This document shows positions 10,849 through 22,700 of a DNA stretch of 64,000 nt, piece by piece; position 1 is the stretch's first letter, and every line of letters begins with the position of its first letter. The DNA is from Petrosia ficiformis (lineage: Eukaryota; Porifera; Demospongiae; Haplosclerida; Petrosiidae), in contig OX345648.1 of assembly GCA_947044365.1 (NCBI GenBank), positions 1,563,501 to 1,627,500 on the forward strand, given 5' to 3'. A program made the translations under genes and the position numbers. The notes below the pieces were generated by a model. The model ran no database searches, had not been told where the DNA came from, and was given only the letters and a program-made list of their open reading frames with translations.

Positions 10849-11430
10849 TCAACTTTGTATAATATGGTGAAACGCAACGCAGCATATTGATTTCACTTCC
10901 TTTGCCGTGCGTCGGGCCTGTAGAAGCGTTTCCGTAACCATGGAAATTATTAAGATGTCATGGAAACGCGCACGCACGCAATTCGAAATCGCACGTCGCG
11001 TTGTTGCGTTGCTGTTTTTCTGGCAGTGCCAATTTGCCAAAACTTGATATCTATGGCTTTCCTGGAAGTTTTTTTCTCTAGCTAAGCAAGTTAAAATGCA
11101 AGATCAAAGAATTTAGGCCTGTCAAAAGTCACCCACCAGTTTTGCACGAATAATGAACGAACAAACTTTTCGTCGCGGGCTTTGCGCTTGAATTTGCATA
11201 CACCTATGTGGGTCGCGGGTGCCTCTGCAATAACGTGAAGATATCACGTCAGACACAAACATGAAAACTACAACATGTATAACTAGAGTTCTCACAGAAC
11301 ACATACCTCGCGCAATGTAAATGTTCTTTTTGTTTGTTCTGATGCAGACTAAGGTCTTCCAGTACTGAACAGGATATCGTGCTACTTGTTCAAACAATAC
11401 CGTATTTTAACTAAGTAGGCGGAGCTTCTG
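10849..11430. other. CpG-rich island-like region
   Basis: This stretch is locally much richer in CG dinucleotides (for example CGCGCACGCACGC near 10968) than the surrounding AT-rich DNA. It also contains an inverted pair GCGTTTCC...GGAAACGCG (about 10927-10969). It has no credible open frame. A promoter or unmethylated region of a neighbouring gene is possible, but no transcript start can be assigned. Confidence 0.35.
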
Positions 11431-11499
11431 ATAATAAGAGTTAGCCCTTGTAGCCTTCAGGATTGTGGAGGCCTCGTAGGCTGCCACGACGTTTCATCG

Positions 11500-12098
11500 T
11501 AGTCTGGCGTAGCCAGATCAGACCCACCGCTGAAGGGAGGGGGGTCTGGTGAAACGCGTATACTAAAGTTGTTCTAGTGGAATGCAATTAAGCTGCAGCA
11601 ATTACGTAATCTCAGTAGGTGTTGTATAAATATATACACTGCAGATGAAATAATTTCTGATCTATCATGATAGCTGTCAGTGAACTTACAACAATTACTA
11701 TTGATGGCTTTTCAATGGGGTAGAGATTATCAAACACCCAAGGAAGGCAAGCATAGCAAAGACTCTTTCCATACTCTGTTGGAAGCACACCAAATACATC
11801 TTCTCCTTTCACAACGCTGATTATCACATCCATCTGCTTATCCTTTAATGAATCATACCCTAATCTCTTCGCAGCAGTCGTTGAAGCCATTACTACATCT
11901 CATTCTGTTACTGCAGATCTCTTCTAATTTTCGCAGGTGATAATAATATTCATAACAGTGATAATCATATTCATAAACAAATAATAATATTCATTGTGAC
12001 CACGATCGCTGCACTGTAGGCTGCAGTAGAACAACTTTGGTATACGCGTTTCACTAGACCCCCCTCCCTTCAGCGGTGGGTCTGGCTACGCCAGACTA
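11500..12098. mobile_element. Mutator-like element with perfect 9-bp target duplication, carrying a helicase exon
   Basis: The 599-bp element starts TAGTCTGGCGTAGCCAGA and ends TCTGGCTACGCCAGACTA. The terminal inverted repeats extend about 75 bp with few mismatches and include CCCACCGCTGAAGGGAGG and GAAACGCGTATAC. Both flanks carry GTTTCATCG (11491-11499 and 12099-12107), a perfect 9-bp duplication. Long inverted ends with a 9-bp target duplication are the mark of Mutator-like elements. The interior holds the start of a RecQ-like helicase and no transposase, the layout of a gene-capturing Pack-MULE. Related ends occur at 5855-6230 and 56163-56686. Confidence 0.85.
11612..11890 (-). pseudogene. 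RecQ-like DNA helicase first-exon fragment
   Basis: From ATG at 11890 the frame reads MASTTAAKRLGYDSLKDKQM, then VLPTEYGKSLCYACLP (helicase motif I region) and IVIVVSSLTAIMIDQ (motif Ia, like the V-V-S-P-L-x-A-L-M-x-D-Q of RecQ proteins). The frame stops at 11612, about 14 codons after motif Ia, and motifs II-VI are absent, so only the first part of the ATPase domain is present. RecQ helicases normally show P-T-G-x-G-K-S at motif I. Here E-Y replaces G-x, so even the surviving ATP-binding loop is altered. The fragment lies wholly within the Mutator-like element, which probably captured it from a host or transposon-borne helicase gene. Confidence 0.72.
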
Positions 12099-12248
12099 GT
12101 TTCATCGATGGTGACAGGTAGCCAGGTTTTAGAAGATCTTGCAGAATAAGTTTACTCCAAAATTAAGTAGTGGTTGTTCAGCAAAACAATTATTTCAAAA
12201 TGTTTTGTACACACATATATATAATTATATATACTAGTATATATTATA

Positions 12249-12279
<31 letters not shown>

Positions 12280-12280
12280 C
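12099..12280. other. AT-rich spacer
   Basis: No gene. Ends in a TATATA tract that leads into the palindrome cluster. Confidence 0.4.
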
Positions 12281-12600
12281 TCATAATGAGATTCATAGCC
12301 ATACATTTCTATGGGGCGTGTAAGTTTATATTTCTCATATAAACCTCAAAATAGGTTGATATTTTAAAATATCAACCTTGTGAAACTCGACGGCGATTTC
12401 TTACGGACTCAATGACAATCTCTTGCAGAACAATCCGAGGTATGAATCTCATTCTAAAATATATCAGATATAACATGTTTCATCTGTCTATATGCGTTAT
12501 ATAAACCTGCCAACTCGGGTGATATCTTACCTCGTGGCAGGTTTATATAACGCATATAGACCTCTGAAACATGTTATATATAACACATATAATATATAAA
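12281..12600. repeat. Cluster of nested palindromes
   Basis: The outer inverted pair is ATAATGAGATTCATA (12283) with TATGAATCTCATTCTA (12441). Between them is AGGTTGATATTTTAAAATAT and its complement. Next to it, a long hairpin at about 12470-12575 has arms TATAACATGTTTCA and TCTATATGCGTTATATAAAC, continuing to CCTGCCA around a loop of about 20 nt. The arrangement looks like one or two fold-back elements and not chance AT-rich symmetry. Confidence 0.8.
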
Positions 12601-12814
12601 CGACACCAATCACTTAACCCCTTGCTGTGCATGCGCGCGCGCGCGGGGTAATTATAATGGTTCTTCCTTCAAGCAATTGTGGCCATGCCAGACTAGAGTG
12701 AAAACATAAATTTATAAAGCATGCATGTATGCACACTTTAGCAGAGGCTGAAATAAAAAAAAACTAGGTTTAGTTGAGCATACAGAGCAATACATTTAGC
12801 TGATTAATTGGTGC

Positions 12815-12856
12815 GAGCTGTCAAATGACCAATGTACATTGGTCATTTGACAGCTC
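12815..12856. repeat. Perfect 42-bp palindrome
   Basis: GAGCTGTCAAATGACCAATG plus one base, followed directly by its exact complement, with no loop and no mismatch. It could extrude a cruciform or mark the tip of an inverted duplication. Confidence 0.95.
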
Positions 12857-13405
12857 ACATTTGTGAGAATAACAATCTCCATGCATGTCTGAAACATTAA
12901 CCCAACAACATAAAATTATTATAGTTACTTATATAAATGTTTTCCATTCTACTTACTCTTTAACAGTTCTTGTATAAATTTATGTTCAGCTACAACAGCT
13001 ATTAATATAATTATGTTAATTTTCATTAAATGAAAGTGCTAACTTTAACTATATAATTATTGATTGCAGTTTCCACAAGTCGATTTAATCCTGAGCAACT
13101 CAAACATGCATGCATACGTAGTAGTCAGCATGTCAAATTGTGTATTTACTCTGTTATAGAACCAGTAGCAAAGGAACATATCAACAGACATCAACATGGA
13201 TAACAGACCACTCTGCTCTATCCATCACTCGATAGGTTCTGTCCCGTCCCATACGTGTACGTCGGCAACGCGAGACTATCATAAACACGTCTGTCATACA
13301 GGATGCGCAGAAAGGAAGTGCCGCCTACTTAATAGACTAAATTTATAGCTACCACACCCCAAATTATCATTTGTAATAATAATAATTATTTTATATTGGC
13401 TGTAG

Positions 13406-16400
13406 AATGATAAACTGTGCATTGCACATGCAAAAGGAGACACTGAAAAGGCAAAACGTATTGTCTCAGTAGCTGGTGATAAAAAAGCCTTGGTATGTTT
13501 TCATATCTATACATAATATATAAATATAATATATATTATATATATATATATAATTATACTACATAATAATAATGTGATTTTGATGATGGGTAGAAGGTGG
13601 ATGGAAGCCTATGAATCTACTTACAAAACCTGAACATGAACATGGTATCTAACATGTGTACTTCTTGTAATTGGTATAACTTTCCTTGCATTGAAGGGCA
13701 TACCATGCAAAAATGAATATGTGGTAGGTAAAGAAATCGCTAGATCTGGCACAAAGAGTGTCACAAAGGTTTATCAATTAATTATTCATAGTGTGTGTGG
13801 TCAATTAATAAAATTGATCTTAAATATGGTAGTGCTATATACAGTGGTGCAGTTTTGTTACTGCTTTGTGAATCGTTCATCTCTCAGGTGAGTTACTTGA
13901 GCTGTTTCTGGTGTAGATTACTTGGTTTTTGGTACCCAAATACTACTTGGTTTCTATTCTGTTACATGCAGAAACTGCTAGGCTAATAATTAAAGCAATC
14001 ACATGGATACCTTAAATTAATATAATAATAAAAGATTTTTGCTCACTTTGTGTCCACATCTTTGCTACCTATGCAAAACCAAAGGCACAAAGGTTCAAAC
14101 ACATGTGCTAATATAGTCATGCAAATTAAGGATGTGCATCATTATGGTGTTGTGTCAATAGAATGTAGTTTAGATATCCATCTTCTTTATTCAGAAGTCA
14201 TACTTATTACGATTATATTTTGGAATAAAAATATCTCTAAAAAATGATATTTATATAGTTATAATTATACATCTACACTATAAAAATTAACTGGTTATTT
14301 TAACCCTCATTTGATTACACTCGTTTCTATGTAGTATTGATAATACGATTCTGAGGTTATTGTAAATTTTCAATCAATTATCTGTGCAGAACAAAGATAT
14401 TTTTTGACAAATTCCATGACTGTACCTAATAACAAACAACAAATACATTTTTTTAAAAACATTTGTGTATAATTATAGATATATTATATATCTATAATTA
14501 TACACAAACGTTTTTTTAAATTATTTCTTGTTTCTTAATTTAAAATTTTACTACTGTATCCTCTATAGAATACTAGTATCTATTGGGCCTGTCGATTTCA
14601 AACAGCAGACGTTGTTAATGAGCTTATGACGAATGAAGCAGAAGCAGAAGCAGATCCACTTTTTCAAAATGTGGAAGAAGTAAGTATGACTAGTATTCTA
14701 TTAATGTTAGCATAATTGAAGGGCTGAGAAGTAAAGTGGTCTAACCCACAAAACAGCAATACACTAAGTTAACATGAAAACACTCTCAAAATGTGTTTCA
14801 GGGGCAGATAAAATTTAAGAAATCAAAAAATATTTCTATTTTGGTAGTGGAATATGCCAAAATGAATTTCTATGCACTATGAATGATTTCCAGTATTTAA
14901 TTTTGGGTTGGCCCACTTTACCTCTGAGCCTTCAATTATTAATGTGGTTATGTGAAAATTGTATTTTTATCTCTTAACAATATTTTTAAGCAGTACATAG
15001 AAGTGCATGTGCAGTGTGTGAAATATTTATTAACCAAACCTCCTATATACCCACATGTATAATGTAGTGCAGCTGCACTAATCAATCGATAATCTCATTT
15101 TAATGACAGCTCAGAAAGCTCATGTGCTGGGTAATGATCTTGTTGCTCTAAGGATGCATCTAAATGAGAAGCTTAAGAGACAACAGAAATCCTCATATTG
15201 AGCACTATCAGTAAGGGAACAAGGAATAATTTTGAGTTTCAAGAAGGGACACCAAAAGAAACATAAAGACCATACTGATTTTAAGTTTACACAAATTAAA
15301 GTAGTTTCAAAACTCTGGAAATATTATAAATAAAGGTTGTTGAACAGACTTAGTGTAAACCAAAAATACTTAACTGACTAAATTTTAGTCCAGTTTCCAA
15401 CTTTTCCAAGCAGTAGTAAAATCGCTTTTACTGTCCCGTTTATTAATTAAGTTATGTTTTAATGTGATCACACCCTCATGATTAATTAATGAGATATGCA
15501 AATCTTTGGCACACTTTGCACAACAAAAACTGTGCCCAAGCCATTGTTCAAGGCTGGCTATGCCACTGATTACTCCTCATTTATTCGTCATTCTTGTGTC
15601 TGAAACCCAACAATGTATTTTGTTTTTTTTGTTTTCCCTCTCCTCTTAGTTCTTATTTCCTTTGTAATGTTTGCAGTGACTTTCAGGTAGAAGTACTATT
15701 AGTTGCAGTTTTTATGGCCCTTAGGACCATCCCTATGATTGCTTTCCCACGGGCTCGAACTATATATATATATATAATTATAATTATAATTATATATATA
15801 TATATATATATATGTTTGTGGCCACTTACGCGATTATGCGTTGTATATACATAGTTAAGGAAGTTACATCATTCCTGTGGGCTCGGCCGCCCCGTCAATT
15901 AATGAGCGTGGAGCGTAAAAGAACGCATACTCAACCTCTACAGACAAAAAAAGAGAGAAAACTGTGTAGCTTACTGTACGTAGAAACTAGAACCAGTAAC
16001 GTCGCTAGCAATGTGTAATAGTGGGTGCATCATGTAGAAATTTGCAAGTGCGCCGAAATTTAGCGACTAATTAATTTCACAGTGGGTGTGATCAATTAAA
16101 TTTTGTTAAAATTAAGAAATCAAAGAGACTTCTTTGCACTTTCATTACTGAGAAAGACAAAATATGAATTATTGGCTAAATTATAATTTTCAACTGTCAT
16201 AATTTTAAAACTGAAAAGTTTCAGAAAATTATTTTCTTTTATCCTTGCACGATTCAAAGTCTACTAGTAGCTTTTTTAAAAAGCCAATGTTCATAGTTTT
16301 GCAGTAAATTTGGTAATAGACAGACAGACAAATCGATTGCTGTTGTGTGTACAAGGGTTGTTGATTATGAAACAAACATTGTGATAGCAATAGAAGTATT

Positions 16401-16738
16401 ATCAACTTAAGATAACCATGTTGATGTAAATACTGAGACTTCTGTGCAAACACTGCAAATTAAAAAAATTAAAAAATAATAATATAATAGCCCAAAAGTG
16501 AGGCGATTGATTATAAAATAAATGTGATTTATATTATTGGGCATGACATAACGTTTTGTTAGGTGTATACTACACAGTATAATAATTATGAATCTGTACA
16601 TGTTCAGTATCACGACGCCATTTCAAAGAGGACAAACTCTGATTGACAGGCATTCTCCTTTACAATGAGATAATTGCTAACTTTTGTTGATAATTTGCTC
16701 TTAAAAAAGCAAGAAGAATGGAAAAACAAGTACATCAT

Positions 16739-16799
<61 letters not shown>

Positions 16800-19700
16800 G
16801 TATAATTATATATATAATTATATATATATATATATATATATTTATATCATATATTTATATATATTTATATAATATATTTATATATTTATATCCATGTGGT
16901 TTCTTAATGTGCTGCAAAAACCAAAATGAATTTTAAGCAACTAGATAGTGTGGTTTCTAGAAATACACCCACTCAACATAAACAAATCAGTTGATAACAC
17001 CTCTAGTTTGATTTAAACATTTTTTTACGGTAATAGAGCCCTCGGTAAAACAGATACAGCACCTAGATGTGTTATAATATACCATGATTGCTGACATCAC
17101 CAATTGAAAGCGCTGGTGGTATATTCAGTATATACCACACCATGAGAGGTGTACATAAGACTGCAAATAAGTGTATATAAGACCACAGGTGTATATAAGC
17201 TGCTTGAACAGAATTTTGTTTAAATAAAGTGATCAACAGAACAGCAAATAAAATTGAAAACAAATGATGTTGTAGAATAGTCATTAAATAAATGTTCAGC
17301 ACAACAATATGACGAATACAGTACTAACAGACATCAAGGTAAATATCAATCACAATCACGTTAGGCTATTGGAGTAACTAAAGAATCTTTAGTACGTGAA
17401 ATAAATTTCAGAATTGAACTTACTAGTCTACCCTTGTGAAAATTTCAAACTAAGATCATAATATTATTATTCTGCCTTAACAAAGACACATACTTAATGA
17501 GCAAGAAATTTGATTTGCTGCTCAAAGTATATCGAGAACCCCTCATCAGGAATATTGAATCTTTCGCTAAACAGTTACACACAGAGAAGGTTCTACTATA
17601 TTCTTTGCTCCAGGCAATCAACATCATCTATTATAACTATAATATTATGGTGTAGTGCACTAATATACAACCTTTGACCTCTGTTATCGGTCTTAGGTTG
17701 TATATTAGCGCTGTTAGGACTTAACTCAGATTTACCAAAATAGATCATCAAAAGAATAACAACCAAGTTGATATTAATATACACACAGACACACTGAAAA
17801 AAAACTAAATTGTACAAAGTATTTATAGAAAACTAATGTCTAGAATGTTCTAGAACATAACATGTGGTCCTACATGTGCTAAGGAATGATCCAGAAAAAT
17901 AATTATAGAAGTGTTAAATGAAACATGTGACATTACAGTACAAGAGTACATAAATTAATGAAATAAGTACAAAACACTCACTTAACACCAAACATACCGC
18001 CGGCCATGACCGGAGGTCATAGAGTAAAGGATGGTACAAATACCATAATGTCTACAGTTCTTTAGAGTTAGTAGGAATCAGTAGTACAATCTTATGGATT
18101 GGTCTCTTGTAAATTCCCTTGGCAGTCTTCAGCGTAACAACTCGTACTAAATTGTCATTACCACGATGAATTTCCACGACTTTAGCTATTGGCCACTTAG
18201 TTGGAAATGTAGCTTCGTCACGCAATATCACAATATCACCGACAGATACGTTTCTAGTTGGATGAGACCATTTGTAGAACTTGTTGACTGTTGTGAGATA
18301 GTCAGTGGACCAACGTCTCCAAAAATGATGAGTGAGATTTTGGCACAAATGCCAACGATGTTTCAAGGTCAATGAAATACTAGAGGATGGGTTATCGGGA
18401 AGTGTGGTTAGTGATTGGCCAACCAGAAAATGTCCTGGAGTGAGTATATCTGTCACACAATCATTAACAAAATTCACAGGGATTAACGGACGACTATTCA
18501 AACAAGCTTCAATTTGAACTATGACTGTGGTCATTTCCTCAAAAGTCAACTTTACATCAGGTGTGATTACACGTCTCAAATGGGTTTTCATACTTTTTAC
18601 TGCCGCTTCCCACAATCCACCGAAATGTGGAGCACGTTCAGGGATAAATTTCCACTCTATACTTCTTGATGCACAAAATTCAGAAATTTTGCGTTGAGCA
18701 ATTTCAGTTTTCAGGAATTCAAATAGTTTCTTTAGTTCATGATTAGCTCCAACAAAGATTGTCCCATGATCACTCCAAATGAGGCTAGGATAACCTCTAC
18801 GGGCAACAAAACGACATAATGCAGCTATGAATGCTTCACTAGTGAGATCAGAGACCAATTCCAGGTGAACTGCCTTAACTGTTAACGAAACAAAAACGCA
18901 TATATAAGCTTTAACAACAGTGGGTTTCCTGACATAGCCATGCCTAATGTAAACTGGACCCGCATAGTCCACTCCAACGATTTCAAAAACAGTGCCTGGA
19001 GTTACACGTTCTGAAGGTAGTTGCCCTTGTAATTGAGTGAGAGTCTCACCAGCATGGCGTCTACAAATGACACATTGACGAGTAATCGAGCGAACAGCCT
19101 TTCGAAGATTGATAATATGGAAACGAAGGCAAATTGAGGATATCATAAGGGTAGGTCCAGCATGAAGCAGACGAATATGTTCTGATCTGAGGATTAGTTT
19201 CGTTATGGTATGCTTTGCATGAAGAACAATTGGATGTAATCTTGTGTATGGTAATTTAGAATTACCTAGACGACCTCCAACACGCATAATACGTGAGGAA
19301 TCAATAAAGGGATTCAACGATATCAATTTACTGTTGCTTGGCAATTTACAATTTGATTTGAGCGATGCAATGTCATTGGGAAAAGATTCCAATTGAGAGT
19401 AAGACAACCAATAATTCTCAGCATGAGAAAGTTCAGCAACAGTTAAATATGGATGATTTGTAGTAGAGTTTCTTCCACCACGACAGTTGTTGATGAAACG
19501 ATAAATCCATGCAGTGACACGTTGAAGCTGAGGAAAGGTAGAATAACGATCCACTGGTATGACAGGCAACACCAATTCACAAGTAGTTAGCAGACTAATC
19601 TCCCTTTCTTCTTCACTCACTTCAACACGAGGGATTTCTTCTCGTCCTGGCCATCTGGAGGTTTCCAAGTACAACCATTTTGGACCCTTCCACCAGAGTT

Positions 19701-22700
19701 CATTACTCACTAATTCAGATGGGAATAATCCTCTAGAGGCGCAATCAGCTGGGTTTTCTGTACTATTAACATGTCTCCAATGGTTAGGAGGAATGCAATC
19801 TACAATATACGATACTCGATTACCCACATAAGTCTTGAAACGCCTTGATGTGCCAGTGAGCCAATTGAGCACAATTGTGCTGTCAGTCCAAGCAAATACA
19901 TTAGATAACGGCATTCTGTATACTTCTTTGACATGATGAAGCAATTGAGTTAACAGATAAGCACCACACAATTCAAGGCGTGGAATTGTAAGACGTTTAA
20001 TGGGTGACACCCTGGTTTTAGCTGTTACTATGGAAATATGAATTCTCCCTTCTGAATCTTCTCCACGTAGGTACACGACACCAGCATATGCATTTTCGGA
20101 TGCGTCACAAAATCCATGTAGCTGTAAAGAAGTGATGGTGACATCTTTGGGGAAGTAGTAACGAGGCACATGACAACCTTTGAGAGATGGCAATTCAGAT
20201 ATCCATTGTAACCAAGTCTCTTTAATGAACGTTGGTACTGATTCATCCCAATCTATATTTAATTCCCACAATCGTTGTAACAGCATTTTCATCTTAATCA
20301 CAGTAGGAGAAAACCAACCAAGGACATCAAATATCTTGGCAATATCTGATACAAGAACACGCTTTGTGATGGTTTCAGGTGTAGACAAATTATTCACTGT
20401 GAGACGAAAATGGTCAAAAGTAGTATTCCATTCAAAACCCAAAGTCTTAGCATATTCTTTAGAGCCAGAAATTGTAAGGACTTCATAGGAGTCTCTAACA
20501 CCAGGATCAATTCTCTTTAAGACTGCTAATTCACTGGAATTCCATTTTCGCAAATGAAAACCACCACGGGAGAGGAGAGCTTGCAATTGGTGATGTAACT
20601 TGATTGCATCTTCGTTGTTGTCAGCTCCTGTAAGACAATCATCAACATAAAAGGATTCTTCAACCATTTCTGATGCTTGTGGATATTCGTGGGCTAGGTT
20701 GATAGCATTCTGCTTAATAGCCATATTGGCAGCAAACGACGATGCAGAAATGCCAAATGTGAGTCTCGTCATTCGATAATCCTTTAGGGGTTCACTGGGA
20801 TTGGATCTCCATACAAAACGATGTAGATCCTTGTCATCATTAGTCAATTCAACGGCTCGATACATTTTACTAACATCTGCAGTGAGAGCGACACGATGCA
20901 ATCTAAAACGAAGTAACACATCAACTAATGGTGGATGAACAGTTGGTCCAACAAGTAAGGTGTCATTAAGTGACACACCAGAGGATGATTTGGCTGAAGC
21001 GTCAAATACAGCACGCACTTTGGTAGTGGAGCTAGACTGCTTATAAACAGCATGCATAGGAAGGTAAAATACCATGTGTTGAGGTTTCTCTAGGTCATTC
21101 ACAGGAACGATTTCTGCATGTTGTAAGTCCGTATACTCTTTCATTACAGCTTCAAATTCTATAAATTGTCCCTTAACATTCAGAGAACGCTCAAGTGAGA
21201 GGAACCTTCGAACGGCTTGTGAACGAGATTCGCCAAGGGTTTTGGCATCAGATCCCTTTGGTAAGGGGACAACAAACCTTCCTACTTTATTACGAAAATG
21301 GTTTGATTCAAAGTGGCGTAAAACCGTGTGTTTTTCCATTGATAGATTGGAGATCTTGGTGGGAGATTCTTCAATTTCCCAAAATTTTCGGAGAATGTCG
21401 TCTCCTGATTCAACCAGTGCATGATGTGTCGCAACTGAGGATTGAAGGATGTCAGATTCTGCATTTCCACAAAGTACCCAACCAAACATTGTTTCCAGAG
21501 CAATAGGTGATCCAGGAGGACCCTTCCGCCGGCCATGACGCAATGCTTCAACAAAAATATCGATGCCTAGCAGGACATCTATACGACCAGGTGTACCAAA
21601 TTCAGGATCTGCTAAAGCCAAGTCTCTAAGGTGATTCCACTTTGAGTTGAAGGGGACGGGATGTATTGGAAGATCACAAGTCACCTTGGGGACAACTATT
21701 GCTGTTATATTCATAGACCCCTTTGTGGATGAGATTGGTGTGATCTTGAAATTGGCAATTGACTTAGTTGGATAAATGGGAGTGTGACCTCCAATTCCAG
21801 AGATGTTTACAGATTGCCTTGCACAGGGAAGACACAGGGATTGAACTAGACGCTCTGAGATAAATGAGGCTGATGAACCATTGTCCAATAGAGCTCGTGC
21901 TTGTGTCGAAGACCCATCAGGTGCAGCGACTGAGATGCGACAAGTCATCAATAGTGAATTGGATTTCAACTTCACAGCAGCATTCGACGACACTTGATTG
22001 GAAGAGACCTCCTGTGTAAATGAGGGTGTAGATGGTTCCGATCTTGGCTGGGCCTCTGTGTGTAGTAGTGTGTGATGTGGTTTTTGACACTTCCTACACC
22101 TGTAAAGTGACCTGCAGTTGACTGCAAAGTGACCTTTCATTAGACAATTAACACAAATGTTATGTACCTTGACAGTGGATAGTTTTCCTTCATGGGACAG
22201 CGACTTGAATTTGGGGCAGGCATACAAGGGGTGCTTCACTGGCTTGCAGAGAACACATTGACTTGCTGATTCATGGCTAGCAGTAAATGAAGTGACTGGT
22301 ATGGATGTGGGAAATGACCTCTTCAAATTAGAGGTTTCCCATTTGGAAAATTTCTTTAAGGGTATGGATGACTCGGATGCTTGAGCACGACTGTCAATAA
22401 AATCTAAAAGGTCCTGAAAAGGAGGTACGTTGACCTGAGATTGAGTATGGCGTTGCCATTCAAACATGGTGGTAGTGTCCAGTTTTAACTCAAGTAGAGA
22501 GGTGATAAATGGAGCTGAAGGTTCATAATCCATCGACCTTAGAGCACGAATGTGTTGCTGCACGGTGTCGTGCAGACGACGCAGCTCCTTACCATTACTC
22601 TCACGAAGAGGTGGGGTTTCGATTATCATCTTGACATGGGTCTGATGAATTAATCGAGGACGATCATAACGAGATTTGAGATAGTCTATGGCTTCTGTAT

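Noticed and set aside
13079..13203. Possible exon STSRFNPEQLKHACIRSSQH... ending in TAA before the first ankyrin exon
   Set aside because: Plausible acceptor (GATTGCAG) and open frame, but it does not join in phase with neighbours and no family was recognised.
15110..15201. Possible terminal exon AQKAHVLGNDLVALRMHLNE... with stop
   Set aside because: Acceptor-like TGACAG and coding-like composition, but the phase does not fit the ankyrin exon at 14679. Could be an alternative end of that gene or a relic. Not supported enough to list.
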